Shown piece by piece: positions 6,917 through 15,293 of a stretch of DNA of 32,115 nt. Numbering within the stretch: the first letter of the stretch is position 1; every line of letters begins with the position of its first letter. A program made the translations under genes and the position numbers. This DNA is from Akkermansia sp. GTDB taxonomy: Bacteria; Verrucomicrobiota; Verrucomicrobiia; Verrucomicrobiales; Akkermansiaceae. The stretch is taken from assembly GCA_017390945.1 (NCBI GenBank), contig JAFOZZ010000040.1, forward strand, positions 1 to 32,115, given 5' to 3'. Below the pieces are notes generated by a model. It ran no database searches. It had not been told where the DNA came from and saw only the letters and a program-made list of their open reading frames with translations.

Positions 6917-8692
6917 ATGCCCGGCATGGAACTACCCCTCTCCCCATCAGAAATAGATGCACTCATCCGCCAAGGCATCTTCCATGAAGATGATTTCAAC
7001 TTCGACCTAGCAGAAGAGTACTACCAACAAGCGGCCGATGCCGGCGACCCGTGGGCCATTTATCGCATGCGGTGCCGCGAAGAGAGCGATGACAAATGGA
7101 TGCAGCACCTCCGGAACGCCGCCGAAAACGGGCACGCATGGTGCATGTATGAACTGGGCAAGCAATATGACGAGGGCTATTACGTAGAGGAAGACACCGA
7201 GAAAGCGATTTACTGGTACGAGCGAGCTGCGGCCTACGGCATCCCCGAGGGAGAAATCGCAGCCGCAGTTCTGCGCTTCAATGAGACAGGTAGAGGCGCC
7301 GAGCAGCTGGCCATTGCCCTGCAACACCAAGCTGAGGCGGGGAACGCTGTCAGTCTATTCCAGCTGGCACTTCTCTACCAACAAGGCATCGGTGTAACGC
7401 AAGACGAGCGCAAGGCCATTGTCCTGGCCGAAGCCGCAGCTGAACGCCACGTGCCGATAGCTGCCATGATGGTAGCAACACACTACGATACAGCCCCAAG
7501 GCGCAACAAGCAAAAGGCCGCCCGTTACTACGCTATCGCTATTGGTGAAGAAACGCCATCTAACAACGAAAACCCCGTCTTTTTCATACCGTATAACCGC
7601 CCAAAGCTTCCCAACATCCCCCATTTTGATTGGGAGCACGCGCTCAAACGCGCGGCCGAGCTGAGGCACCCTGCAGCCCTATACAGATTAGGGCAACAGC
7701 ACCGGGACGCCGCAGAATACACGGCCATGCTCTCCTGCTACAAAAAAGCAGCCCACCGTGGGCACGTTGGAGCTATGACCGAATTGGGCTGGGCTTACTA
7801 CTGGGGAAAAGGCGTGAAGCGCAACTGGCGCAAGTGTGTCGACCTATTCCGCCGCGCGGCGGCAGCCGGGGATACCCTTGCCATGTACAACCTAGGCTAC
7901 CGTTTACTGGAGGGCGAAGGTACAGCTCAAAACACAGAAGAAGGCCTCATGTGGATGAAACGCGCCAAGAGAGCCGGGGACGCCTACGCACCATCCATTC
8001 TGGGAGGCATCTATCTGAACGGCCAATACGGCGTACCCAAAGACCCGAAAAAAGGCATTGCCTACCTGCGCCTCGGCGTCCGGAAGAACGATAGTGCCGC
8101 AGCCAACAATCTAGGGCTCGCCTACTATCAAGGCAACGGCGTCACTCGCAACTACAGGCTTGCTTTCCACTACTATAAGCTGGCTGAGCGACTTGACTAC
8201 AAAGACGAGGTTCCGATTTACAACCAGGGAATATGCCTCTTATTGGGGCGTGGAACCAAAGCAGATTATGTAGCCGCGGTGGAAAAATTCCGACGTTCAG
8301 CAGAATCTCACTACGCCTCAGCCCTAGCCTACCTGGGCTTTTGCTATCGGTTCGGCTATGGGGTCGAGCTCAATATACAGGAAGCACTCAAATGGTACAA
8401 ACAAGCAGCCAAGCGTGGGCACAAATCAGCTCGAGCAACGCTCCGCCAGCTCCAAGCGCCGCTGCCAAAGCAGACTATACAAACCCATCAATCGCTCTTT
8501 GAGCGTGCGCGCATGCAGCAAGATACGCAAGCCATGCAAGCGATAGGGCAACTATACGAAAACGGCCACGACACCCGCCGCAGCCTCCCTATGGCACGCC
8601 GTTGGTACACAGCAGCGGCACTGCGGGGAGATGCCTCAGCACGCGCTGCACTGAAACGCCTCGCCCGCACCCCCGATAAGGAATCATTGTAA
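6917..8692 (+). CDS. Sel1-like repeat protein
   Basis: A 591-residue protein made almost entirely of about twelve Sel1-type (TPR-like) repeats of roughly 36 residues, with the pattern of LG..Y..G.GV and A..WY..AA..G; good examples are LGWAYYWGKGVKRN and LGFCYRFGYGVELN. Such solenoids serve as protein-binding scaffolds. There is no signal peptide or membrane segment, so it is probably cytoplasmic. One spacer (about residues 205-245) breaks the repeat register. It is divergent from tpiA and overlaps the end of the convergent exported protein by nine bases. The start at 6917 or the in-frame ATG at 6926 are both possible. The only upstream promoter candidate is a weak TTGTTA element near 6872. 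Partner and function are unknown. Confidence 0.93.
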   Translation: MPGMELPLSPSEIDALIRQGIFHEDDFNFDLAEEYYQQAADAGDPWAIYRMRCREESDDKWMQHLRNAAENGHAWCMYELGKQYDEGYYVEEDTEKAIYWYERAAAYGIPEGEIAAAVLRFNETGRGAEQLAIALQHQAEAGNAVSLFQLALLYQQGIGVTQDERKAIVLAEAAAERHVPIAAMMVATHYDTAPRRNKQKAARYYAIAIGEETPSNNENPVFFIPYNRPKLPNIPHFDWEHALKRAAELRHPAALYRLGQQHRDAAEYTAMLSCYKKAAHRGHVGAMTELGWAYYWGKGVKRNWRKCVDLFRRAAAAGDTLAMYNLGYRLLEGEGTAQNTEEGLMWMKRAKRAGDAYAPSILGGIYLNGQYGVPKDPKKGIAYLRLGVRKNDSAAANNLGLAYYQGNGVTRNYRLAFHYYKLAERLDYKDEVPIYNQGICLLLGRGTKADYVAAVEKFRRSAESHYASALAYLGFCYRFGYGVELNIQEALKWYKQAAKRGHKSARATLRQLQAPLPKQTIQTHQSLFERARMQQDTQAMQAIGQLYENGHDTRRSLPMARRWYTAAALRGDASARAALKRLARTPDKESL

Positions 8693-9529
8693 CACGCCAC
8701 GCAGCGCCGGCAGTAGCTCCAGGAAGGGCTGCAGTGCCTGCTGCATGGCGGCATCCACTCGAAACCGAGCCGGGCGTACCTTGTACTCGGCTTGGCATAC
8801 AGAGGCGTACACAGCAGCAAGGGCATCGACTCGCAGGCGGTCGCCCTCACACTGCAACAGGTAGTCCGTATAATCACGCAGCCCGGCCATAGCAGCGGCA
8901 TCCCCCTGCTCCAGCACGGCTTTGAACTCCGCCAGGAAGGAATATACAGTCTTGTAATCGCGAACCCAGCGCTGTTCCAGCAACTGAGCGGGGCGTTTCA
9001 ACAACTTTTCACCACCCAATTCCTCCATCAAACGAACTAACTCCTCCTGCAAAGCCGGGGAAGCGCCATTGGTGAGCTGCCTCTCTACAGCCTTCGCAGC
9101 CTTTACCAGGCGCTCCAGACACGTTGCTATTTCCGCCTCCCGCGGCATGCTCACGCAACTATCCGCCTCCGCCATATCCAGCAGCCAGGCACTCTGCCAA
9201 TCAATCGCATCCGCCAGCAAAAGCAGCTCACTCAGCTTCTTTCCCGGCAATTCAGCCAATACCCGCCAACGCGGCAACAACCATTTCTGCCCTATCAAAT
9301 GAACAGTAACCTGGGGATTCACCTGCATACCCGGGTCTTCCAACACCGTTTGCAGCATTTCTGCCACCTCTATCGTCTCTCGCACCAGCGCCAACTGTCC
9401 GGCCATAGTGGATGGCAGTGCTATCGTTTCCGCCGGCAGCTCAGACACACACCCAGCCACTCCATTCGATTCAGCATGAAGCGGCAACACTACCACCAAC
9501 AGACAAAAGGTGAGAAAAAATGTTTTCAT
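8684..9529 (-). CDS. Exported helical protein of unknown function
   Basis: I do not recognise this 281-residue protein. Residues 1-19 form a clear Sec signal peptide (MKTFF, then a hydrophobic run, ending LHAES), and the rest is soluble and strongly helical, with many Leu and Ala residues and three cysteines in the middle. No lipobox is present. I chose the ATG at 9529, because the longer frame from 9580 would bury the signal peptide. The stop overlaps the end of the Sel1-repeat gene on the other strand by nine bases, and no terminator lies between them. It follows tRNA-Asn on the same strand, separated by a hairpin. No convincing promoter was found in front of it. Confidence 0.88.
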   Translation of the reverse strand: MKTFFLTFCLLVVVLPLHAESNGVAGCVSELPAETIALPSTMAGQLALVRETIEVAEMLQTVLEDPGMQVNPQVTVHLIGQKWLLPRWRVLAELPGKKLSELLLLADAIDWQSAWLLDMAEADSCVSMPREAEIATCLERLVKAAKAVERQLTNGASPALQEELVRLMEELGGEKLLKRPAQLLEQRWVRDYKTVYSFLAEFKAVLEQGDAAAMAGLRDYTDYLLQCEGDRLRVDALAAVYASVCQAEYKVRPARFRVDAAMQQALQPFLELLPALRGVLQ

Positions 9530-9580
9530 GACAAATGGAGTTCTATAGCTGGTATCGATTAGCGCTCCCTGTGAACGCAA

Positions 9581-9612
9581 GAAGAGCCAGAGAATCTCTT
9601 CTCTGGCTCTTC
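9581..9612 (-). terminator. Hairpin directly after tRNA-Asn
   Basis: A perfect 14-bp stem (9581-9594 with 9599-9612) with loop TCTC starts two bases after the tRNA discriminator base. The following - strand bases TTGCGTTC are a poor T tract, so it may be a weak terminator or a 3'-processing element. Confidence 0.6.
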
Positions 9613-9614
9613 AG

Positions 9615-9686
9615 CTCCGGCGGTTGGGATCGAACCAACGACCTAGTGATTAACAGTCACCCGCTCTCCCGCTGAGCTACGCCGGA
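9615..9686 (-). tRNA. tRNA-Asn(GUU)
   Basis: The - strand folds into a complete cloverleaf of 72 nt. The acceptor stem pairs TCCGGCG with CGCCGGA, with discriminator G. The D arm is GCTC/GAGC, the anticodon loop is CTGTTAA with anticodon GTT, and the T arm is GTTGG TTCGATC CCAAC. The 3' CCA is not encoded. It is a single tRNA gene with its own promoter. Confidence 0.97.
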
Positions 9687-9719
9687 TTTGCGTTCCCGTT
9701 GTTTTCGGGGTGCGGGCAG

Positions 9720-9748
9720 ATAATACTCCTTTTCACGGCGCATTGCAA
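9720..9748 (-). promoter_or_regulatory. tRNA-Asn promoter
   Basis: TTGCAA (9743-9748), a 17-bp spacer and TATTAT (9720-9725) precede the tRNA. Upstream lie runs of A and T (about 9751-9784), including an A8/T8 inverted repeat, which could act as an UP element for this strong promoter. Confidence 0.9.
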
Positions 9749-9787
9749 GCTTTTTTTGCAAAAAAAATCATTTTTTTTGATTTTCGG

Positions 9788-9816
9788 TTGAAAATTGGGA
9801 CGAATTAAGGTAAAAG
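9788..9816 (+). promoter_or_regulatory. M50 protease promoter, leaderless geometry
   Basis: TTGAAA (9788-9793), a 17-bp spacer and TAAAAG (9811-9816) lie exactly 6 nt before the ATG at 9823. It shares the AT-rich divergent region with the tRNA-Asn promoter. Confidence 0.65.
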
Positions 9817-9822
9817 AAAGAC

Positions 9823-10584
9823 ATGAACGCACCCGAAACAAGCCGCGGCACCCTACACTTCACCCTTTGGGGTATCCCCATCAGCATCCAACCGAGCAGC
9901 TGGATAGTACTGGCGCTACTGGGAGGAGCCTTTCGCATTAACGATGGCAGCGATTTGAAAAATGTCCTCATCTTTGTTGCTGCCGGTATGCTGTGCTTGC
10001 TGGCGCATGAGCTGGGACACGCTCTCATGGGACGCAAGCTCACGGGTGAGACGCCCACCATTTCCCTGGCTATGATGGGCGGCGTTACCATGCTGCACAA
10101 TCCCCCGCGCACGCGTATGGGTTACTTCCAATATATCCTGGCAGGTCCGCTGGCGGGTCTGATACCGGGGCTGGCCGCAGCTCTGCTGCTGGGCATGCAG
10201 ATTGGCCACCTGGTCGCGGGCATCAGCTTCTTCTTCCTGAGCCCGTTCGGTGCCGAAAGTGCACTACCGTCAAGCCACGTCGAAGCGCTGGTCATTGCCC
10301 TGCACGAAGGCACGCTGTCCTACACCGCGCTGGGTATATATGGTACCACTATCCTCATCAGCGTATGGTGGTGCATATTCAACCTTCTGCCCATCTTCCC
10401 GATGGATGGCGGACAGATTCTGCTCACCATTACCAACAACTACAAAACAACGGCGTTGATTGGTCTCATCCTGGCCGGCATCCTGACCCTCGTCAGCATC
10501 AGCCTCTCCATGTGGTTTACCATGATGCTCCTGGGCTATTTTGCCTACATCAACTGGCAGATTTTCAGAAGCTCCGGCGAATAA
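9823..10584 (+). CDS. Site-2 protease family (M50) membrane metalloprotease
   Basis: A 253-residue integral membrane protein of peptidase family M50, which cuts within membranes or processes membrane-anchored regulators. The zinc motif is HELGH (62-66), and the third ligand is Asp195 in NLLPIFPMDGG, with Asn187 in the family position. About five to six hydrophobic segments surround these motifs. There is no PDZ domain, so it belongs to the short rather than the RseP type. A separate promoter places the ATG six bases after the -10 box. The aroC promoter starts just downstream with no clear terminator between. Its substrate cannot be deduced; no anti-sigma factor gene is adjacent. Confidence 0.92.
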   Translation: MNAPETSRGTLHFTLWGIPISIQPSSWIVLALLGGAFRINDGSDLKNVLIFVAAGMLCLLAHELGHALMGRKLTGETPTISLAMMGGVTMLHNPPRTRMGYFQYILAGPLAGLIPGLAAALLLGMQIGHLVAGISFFFLSPFGAESALPSSHVEALVIALHEGTLSYTALGIYGTTILISVWWCIFNLLPIFPMDGGQILLTITNNYKTTALIGLILAGILTLVSISLSMWFTMMLLGYFAYINWQIFRSSGE

Positions 10585-10630
10585 ACACGCCGCCAAGGCC
10601 TGATAAATCGCGCGTTGTCACGTTTGCAGC

Positions 10631-10659
10631 TTGCGTACGGCTGCGGCATCGTTTATGAT
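10631..10659 (+). promoter_or_regulatory. aroC promoter
   Basis: TTGCGT (10631-10636), a 17-bp spacer and TATGAT (10654-10659) predict a start near 10666, only about ten bases before the ATG. Confidence 0.85.
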
Positions 10660-10664
10660 AAACG
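10650..10664. promoter_or_regulatory. Palindrome over the aroC -10 box, possible operator
   Basis: CGTTTAT and ATAAACG form a perfect 7-1-7 palindrome centred on G10657. It covers the whole -10 element and reaches the predicted transcription start, an ideal position for a repressor site. No known consensus is recognised. Confidence 0.5.
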
Positions 10665-10675
10665 GCGTACAAGTT

Positions 10676-11758
10676 ATGTCCAGCTCATTTGGTTCCGTTT
10701 TCAAAGTAAGCACCTGGGGAGAATCCCATGGTGTGGGTGTGGGTGTTGTGATTGATGGTTGTCCGGCAGGAGTGGCGCTGACAACAGAGATGATTCAGGC
10801 CGAGCTCGACCGCCGCCGCCCGGGACAGAGCGACATCGTTACCCCCCGCAACGAGGAAGACCGTGTGGAAATCCTCAGCGGCGTACTGGATGGCATCACG
10901 CTCGGCACCCCCATTGCCCTGTCCGTACGCAACAAAGACCACCAGTCCTCTGCCTACAATGAAATGCAGCACACCTACCGTCCCTCCCATGCGGACTACT
11001 GCTACGACGCCAAATACGGCATTCGCGCCTGGGCCGGTGGTGGCCGCGCCAGCGCACGCGAAACAATTGGCCGCGTAGCCGCCGGTGCCGTGGCCAAAGC
11101 GGTGGCTCAGGCCGTGTGCCCGGGCTTGCAGGTGATAGCTTGGGTGCAGCAGGTGCATACCGTTTTCTGCCATGTTAAGCCCGCAGATGTCGACCCCGCC
11201 GTGGTAGAAAGCAACATCGTCCGTGCTGCCGACCCGGAAAGCGCCGAGGACATGAGCGTTGTCATTCGCGAGGCTCGCGCCAAGGGCGACTCCGTAGGCG
11301 GAGTGGTAGCCTGCACTGTACGCAACTGTCCCGTAGGACTGGGCGACCCGGTATTCGATAAGCTGGAGGCCACACTGGCGCATGCCATGATGAGCATTCC
11401 GGCCTGCAAGGGCTTCGAGATTGGCAGCGGCTTTGGTGCGCCCGCACTGCGCGGCTCCGAGCACAACGACCCGTACTACATGGAGGGCGACCGCGTGCGC
11501 ACCCGCACCAACAACTCCGGCGGCGTCCAGGGCGGCATTGCCAACGGTGAGGACATCAATATGCGCATGGCCTTCAAGCCGACAGCCACCCTCATGGTAC
11601 CGCAGAACACCGTGAACGATGAACACGCCGAAGTACAGCTGCGCGGTAAGGGGCGCCACGACCCCTGCGTACTCCCCCGCGCTGTCCCTGTCGTAGAGGC
11701 AATGGCCTGGCTTGTCATTGCCGACCACATCCTGCGCCAACGCTCCGCACGCATCTGA
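10676..11758 (+). CDS. aroC: Chorismate synthase
   Basis: AroC makes chorismate from 5-enolpyruvylshikimate 3-phosphate, the last shared step of aromatic amino acid synthesis, and needs reduced FMN. The 360-residue protein starts [18 protein letters not shown], shown here in part as STWGESHG, and contains RPSHADY, the [10 protein letters not shown] motif, and FKPTATL near the end. The family's GIRDWRGGGR appears as [11 protein letters not shown] chose the ATG at 10676, because the longer frame begins inside the -35 box. The promoter gives a very short leader, and a palindrome over the -10 suggests repression. An unknown membrane protein follows five bases later on the same transcript. Confidence 0.97.
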   Translation: MSSSFGSVFKVSTWGESHGVGVGVVIDGCPAGVALTTEMIQAELDRRRPGQSDIVTPRNEEDRVEILSGVLDGITLGTPIALSVRNKDHQSSAYNEMQHTYRPSHADYCYDAKYGIRAWAGGGRASARETIGRVAAGAVAKAVAQAVCPGLQVIAWVQQVHTVFCHVKPADVDPAVVESNIVRAADPESAEDMSVVIREARAKGDSVGGVVACTVRNCPVGLGDPVFDKLEATLAHAMMSIPACKGFEIGSGFGAPALRGSEHNDPYYMEGDRVRTRTNNSGGVQGGIANGEDINMRMAFKPTATLMVPQNTVNDEHAEVQLRGKGRHDPCVLPRAVPVVEAMAWLVIADHILRQRSARI

Positions 11759-11763
11759 CCGCC

Positions 11764-12453
11764 ATGAAAATCGACAAGCACACCCCGCAGGAGGACATGC
11801 AGAAGCTCTACGCCGCTGTCGTCAAGCGCGAGTTTCTGAGAGGCACCCCGCTCAATGTGAAGGCATTTCTGCGTTATGCCATTCTGTTCCTGCTCTTTCC
11901 GGGCATGGTATTCGGCTTCTACGTAGGTCTGGCCGTTACGGCCATCTTCTGCGGTGTTCTGCTCACACTGGTGCTGACGGATAACATGCACTGGGGGATG
12001 ACAGCCACCCTGTCCTGGCTCGTGCTGGGCATCGTCCCCACCATCTTCATCACCATCGACACATGGCGCCGCGCCGCTCGCACTCGCGCCCAGCGTATGA
12101 TGGAGCGCAGCCCCCTGCCCGGCAGCCACGCGCCCAAGGGTGAGGCACCCGCTCACATGCCCCTCAAGTGGCGCCCCAAGAAGAGCAATGGCACTACCAT
12201 CCGCATCGCCTCCGCTACCGTACAGGTCGAAGCAGATGGCATTTATGCCTTTCTGCTCTGCATCAGGAACTACTCCGGCACACGCCTGGTAACAGATGGG
12301 CCTGCCGGCATGTGCCTGGTACAAAGCAGCGCCAAGAAGGGCGAGGAGCTCCAGGCACTCATGCTCTACCGCCTGAAGGCCGGTGTGCATGAAATGAACT
12401 GGACGCTGCAAGGCGACGAAGCTCCGCAGACCACCCTGAGCCGCCTGAACTAA
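11764..12453 (+). CDS. Membrane protein of unknown function downstream of aroC
   Basis: A 229-residue protein that I do not recognise. A basic N-terminus (about 1-32) is followed by two or three transmembrane segments between residues 35 and 98, then a basic linker (RRAARTRAQR) and a soluble domain from about 135 on with alternating hydrophobic residues suggesting beta strands. It begins five bases after the aroC stop and shares its terminator, so the two are co-transcribed. No Shine-Dalgarno sequence is visible. Nothing links its sequence to aromatic synthesis; the pairing may be incidental. Confidence 0.87.
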   Translation: MKIDKHTPQEDMQKLYAAVVKREFLRGTPLNVKAFLRYAILFLLFPGMVFGFYVGLAVTAIFCGVLLTLVLTDNMHWGMTATLSWLVLGIVPTIFITIDTWRRAARTRAQRMMERSPLPGSHAPKGEAPAHMPLKWRPKKSNGTTIRIASATVQVEADGIYAFLLCIRNYSGTRLVTDGPAGMCLVQSSAKKGEELQALMLYRLKAGVHEMNWTLQGDEAPQTTLSRLN

Positions 12454-12506
12454 AGCACACGCACAGAAAAGCGGAGTTCACCTCAACGACAAATCCTCAA
12501 ACAAAT

Positions 12507-12543
12507 CGGCCGGTCGGGAAATCCCAACCGGCCGTTCTGTTTA
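12507..12543 (+). terminator. Terminator of the aroC operon
   Basis: A GC-rich stem (12507-12518 with 12523-12534, one mismatch) with an AAAT loop is followed by TTCTGTTTAT. It lies between convergent genes and is T-flanked on both sides, so it may work in both directions. Confidence 0.85.
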
Positions 12544-12561
12544 TAAAGTTAATGGGCTAGA

Positions 12562-12894
12562 TTAATAGCGGATGGTGTAATCCTCGGGCTCACGCGGAGC
12601 CTCGGGCTCGCGGTCGCAGGGAGGCAGCATAGTGTTCAGAGCGCGGCGCTGGAGAGTCTTCTTCATACCGGCGTCATTGAACTCGGTAAGCTCAGCAGCC
12701 TTCTTGGTATCTTTTTCACGCTGCTTCTCAGCCTTAGCCTTAGCCTTGTGGTACTGCTCAAGGCTGGCCTTCTGACGCGGAGTAGCGATACCCTTCAGGG
12801 TAGCCTCAGAGATGTCGGCGGGCTCGATAACGGGGGCAGCCTGTGCCACGATGGCAAAAGCGGCAAACACAGAGAGGAAAGAAAGAGTTTTCAT
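12562..12894 (-). CDS. Small exported Lys/Glu-rich protein
   Basis: A 110-residue protein with a Sec signal peptide (MKTLSFLSVF through VAQA, cleavage near residue 19). The mature part is charged and helical, with a KAKAKAEKQREKDTKKA segment and a Pro/Glu-rich C-terminus ending TIRY. One cysteine lies near the end (PPCDREPE). I do not recognise it. The ATG at 12894 is preferred over the longer frame because of the signal peptide and because a near-consensus promoter ends 17 bases upstream. It is divergent from dnaB and probably periplasmic. Confidence 0.85.
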   Translation of the reverse strand: MKTLSFLSVFAAFAIVAQAAPVIEPADISEATLKGIATPRQKASLEQYHKAKAKAEKQREKDTKKAAELTEFNDAGMKKTLQRRALNTMLPPCDREPEAPREPEDYTIRY

Positions 12895-12911
12895 AAATCT
12901 AAGACAATCCC

Positions 12912-12939
12912 AGTATACGTCATCCCCCTGACATGTCAA
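12912..12939 (-). promoter_or_regulatory. Promoter of the small exported protein
   Basis: TTGACA (12934-12939), a 16-bp spacer and TATACT (12912-12917) are close to the sigma70 consensus and predict a leader of about ten bases. Confidence 0.9.
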
Positions 12940-12978
12940 GCTCATTCTGTAGTTTTTGAGAGACAGCAGGAAAAAAAC

Positions 12979-13007
12979 TTGCTTTTTTACGCGTCTGGCG
13001 GTACCAT
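12979..13007 (+). promoter_or_regulatory. dnaB promoter
   Basis: TTGCTT (12979-12984), a 17-bp spacer and TACCAT (13002-13007) predict a start near 13014. That excludes the in-frame ATG at 13006 as start codon and favours the one at 13030. Confidence 0.65.
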
Positions 13008-13029
13008 GAGTCCCGCGTACGACAGAATC

Positions 13030-14460
13030 ATGAGTGAGCAGACCAAAGAGAAACCCGATTTCAAAAGCAGCCCGCTGAAGGAAGTGGACCGCACCATCAT
13101 GCCCCAGGCACCGGGTGTGGAAAAGAGCCTGCTCTCCATGATGACGATTGACCCCACCAACATCATCTCCCAGTGTATCGCCGATGGCATGAACAGCGAG
13201 TACTTCTACGTACCTGCCCACCGCATCCTCTGGGAAATCTTCCGCGACCGCTACGAAAAAGGCATCGCGCTCGATACCGTCTCCGTGGCTCAGGAGCTGA
13301 CCGACAACAAACAGCTGGAAGCCGTGGGTGGCCACGCCGGCCTGGCCGATATCTTCTCATACGCCACCACCACAGCCCTCTACAGTCTGCACTTCGAGAC
13401 GCTGAAGGAGAAGTTCATCCGCCGCAGCATCATCCTCACCGCCAACAAGGCCTCCGATTCTGCCTACACCTCCGAAGCCGAAATCGATGAGCTGCTCGAC
13501 CAGACCGAGCAGGACGTACTCAAGATTCGCATGAACTCCGCCAAAGGCGAGGAATGGAGCCTGAAAGCCGATATTGACAAGGCCGTGACCAACCTGGAGC
13601 GTATGATGTCCACCTCCGGCGGTATCTTGGGGCTCTCCTCCGGTTTCCCGAAACTGGACACCATGATTAACGGCATGAAGCCGGGCGAGCTTTTCATTAT
13701 CGCTGCCCGTCCGGCCATGGGTAAGACCTCGTTCATGCTCAATATCATGGAGCACGTGGTTCTCGACCTCAAGAAACCCATGATGGCTTTCTCCTGCGAA
13801 ATGCCCAGTGAGCAGCTGGTAGAGCGCTTGCTCTACGCACGCAGCGGCATCAATAAGCAAGACCTCAAAGCCCGCCAGGGCAAGCTGACACCGGAGGAAA
13901 TGAAGCGCTTCCGCTCCGCCATTACGGAGATGAAGAACAGCAAGCTCATTATCGACGATACCGCTGCCATCTCCATTTCCGAGCTGCGCGCCAAGGCTCG
14001 CCGCCAGATGCGTAAATACCCCGATCTGGCCGCCATCGGCATTGACTACTTGCAGCTGATGCGCTCCCATACCAAGCAGGCTCAGAACAGCCGCGAACGT
14101 GAGATTGCAGAAATCTCCGGCGGCCTCAAGAGCCTCGCCAAGGAGCTGAAGCTGCCCATCATCGCCTTGGCTCAGCTGAACCGTGGCCCGGAAAACCGTA
14201 CCGGCAAAAACAAAGGCACCCCCCAGATGAGTGACCTGCGTGAATCCGGTGCTATCGAGCAGGACGCCGACATGATTGGCCTGCTGTGGCGCTCCCGCTA
14301 TTATGCGGAGGACGATGAAGAGCGCGAAAACGTGGGCAACGAAGCTAACCTCCTGCTTGCCAAGAACCGTAACGGCCCGACCGGCGACGTCCCCCTCAGC
14401 TTCCACGCCGAAATCATGCGCTTCGTACCGCGTACCGTGACCGACAGCGAGGAGGAATAA
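13030..14460 (+). CDS. dnaB: Replicative DNA helicase DnaB
   Basis: DnaB is the hexameric helicase that unwinds DNA at the replication fork and recruits primase. The 476-residue protein has the N-terminal helical domain (about 25-130, from EKSLLSMM), a linker, and the RecA-like domain with Walker A ARPAMGKT (226-233), Walker B in AIGIDYLQLM, and the LNRGPENR and SGAIEQDAD motifs. I chose the ATG at 13030, because the predicted transcription start lies after the in-frame ATG at 13006. Longer frames extend into the divergent promoter. No intein is present. A terminator follows directly. Confidence 0.96.
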   Translation: MSEQTKEKPDFKSSPLKEVDRTIMPQAPGVEKSLLSMMTIDPTNIISQCIADGMNSEYFYVPAHRILWEIFRDRYEKGIALDTVSVAQELTDNKQLEAVGGHAGLADIFSYATTTALYSLHFETLKEKFIRRSIILTANKASDSAYTSEAEIDELLDQTEQDVLKIRMNSAKGEEWSLKADIDKAVTNLERMMSTSGGILGLSSGFPKLDTMINGMKPGELFIIAARPAMGKTSFMLNIMEHVVLDLKKPMMAFSCEMPSEQLVERLLYARSGINKQDLKARQGKLTPEEMKRFRSAITEMKNSKLIIDDTAAISISELRAKARRQMRKYPDLAAIGIDYLQLMRSHTKQAQNSREREIAEISGGLKSLAKELKLPIIALAQLNRGPENRTGKNKGTPQMSDLRESGAIEQDADMIGLLWRSRYYAEDDEERENVGNEANLLLAKNRNGPTGDVPLSFHAEIMRFVPRTVTDSEEE

Positions 14461-14467
14461 TTTTCAT

Positions 14468-14506
14468 CGACCAGGTTTCCGAACAGGAGCCTGGTCGTTT
14501 GCTTTT
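14468..14506 (+). terminator. dnaB terminator
   Basis: An 8-bp stem (14468-14475 with 14490-14497) with a 14-nt loop is followed by TTTGCTTTT. Confidence 0.85.
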
Positions 14507-14536
14507 CCAAATACCCCAAGCAATGGGTGCTGCGGC

Positions 14537-14935
14537 TCACAACTCCTCACTCAACACCCCGGCTTCGATGAGAGCCTCGTCGCCGCCGTGGTAGTTCACC
14601 TCCTCCAGCGGCACATAGGCCACACGTGCGGTAGTAGCACCGGCGCCGGAGTAGATAATGGTATTACCGCCCATATCTGCCGCCATTTCCTTAATGGCCA
14701 GCATAAACTCCTCGTTGTCGTACTGGAGACCGGCCTGGTTAAGAATGCGGAAACTACCGACAATCACCGTGCCGGGTACAGTGGGCACCTCCGGCAGCAC
14801 CTCTACCTCATAGGCAGGCACATCCTGACGAGGCCCGGCCACAGGAATAGGCTCCGGTTTCCAGTCGCTCACACCCGGTACCGATGTGCAGGCGGCCAGC
14901 AGGCAAAGGCTCATCGTCAGGTACAGCGCTTTCAT
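14537..14935 (-). CDS. Small lipoprotein of unknown function
   Basis: A 132-residue precursor with a lipoprotein signal peptide: MKALY, a hydrophobic run, and lipobox LAAC with the cysteine at residue 16. A Pro-rich linker follows, then a compact domain (about 55-110) with GTVIVGSFRI and a GGNTIIY segment. This resembles small outer-membrane lipoproteins that carry a heavy-metal-binding-like alpha/beta domain, but I cannot name the family. The ATG at 14935 is chosen because the upstream in-frame TTG adds nothing to the signal peptide. It lies 20 bases after the GTG-start gene on the same strand and is probably co-transcribed with it. Confidence 0.85.
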   Translation of the reverse strand: MKALYLTMSLCLLAACTSVPGVSDWKPEPIPVAGPRQDVPAYEVEVLPEVPTVPGTVIVGSFRILNQAGLQYDNEEFMLAIKEMAADMGGNTIIYSGAGATTARVAYVPLEEVNYHGGDEALIEAGVLSEEL

Positions 14936-14955
14936 CAGTAGCAAATGGGGTTCAA

Positions 14956-15210
14956 TTACTCAGCCGGCACAAATCGGCAACAGAACACCTCTGTTCCCGC
15001 TGCATACAAACGCACAGCAATGCGCCCACACTCATGGCTCACACGGTAAGCATCATGCTCCGCCGGGGGACGCGGCGAAAAACGCCCTGCCCGCTCCGGC
15101 GATAACACGGCCGAACGAAGCAAACACACCAGGCGGCGGTTGCTCATTGTCTGCATCTGCTCATAGTCCGAAGTAGGCAGCTCAAGTGTCGGTACTTTGT
15201 TGTGACTCAC
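14956..15210 (-). CDS. Small unknown protein with GTG start
   Basis: I do not recognise this 84-residue protein. It has no signal peptide. The N-terminal half is polar and helical (SDYEQMQTMSNRRLVCLLRS), and the C-terminal half has beta-like segments with several cysteines (IAVRLYAAGTEVFCCRFV). Its reality rests mainly on the promoter: TTGACA, 16 bases, TATATT and then GTG seven bases later, so a leaderless mRNA would begin on the start codon. The lipoprotein gene follows 20 bases downstream. Confidence 0.75.
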   Translation of the reverse strand: MSHNKVPTLELPTSDYEQMQTMSNRRLVCLLRSAVLSPERAGRFSPRPPAEHDAYRVSHECGRIAVRLYAAGTEVFCCRFVPAE

Positions 15211-15217
15211 GGTGAAA

Positions 15218-15245
15218 AATATACACCAAAACTCAGATTTGTCAA
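15218..15245 (-). promoter_or_regulatory. Promoter of the GTG-start gene, leaderless geometry
   Basis: TTGACA (15240-15245), a 16-bp spacer and TATATT (15218-15223) lie 7 nt before the GTG at 15210. It is one of the best consensus matches in the window. Confidence 0.9.
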
Positions 15246-15293
15246 GTCCCCCTTCTTTACAGGTATTTTTTTACAATGGCGCCTATTTTTTAC

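Noticed and set aside
10685-11740. 351-codon minus-strand frame opposite aroC
   Set aside because: The aroC protein is unmistakable on the other strand; this frame is a compositional shadow.
13006-13029. Upstream ATG of dnaB at 13006
   Set aside because: It overlaps the predicted -10 box, so it would not be in the mRNA.
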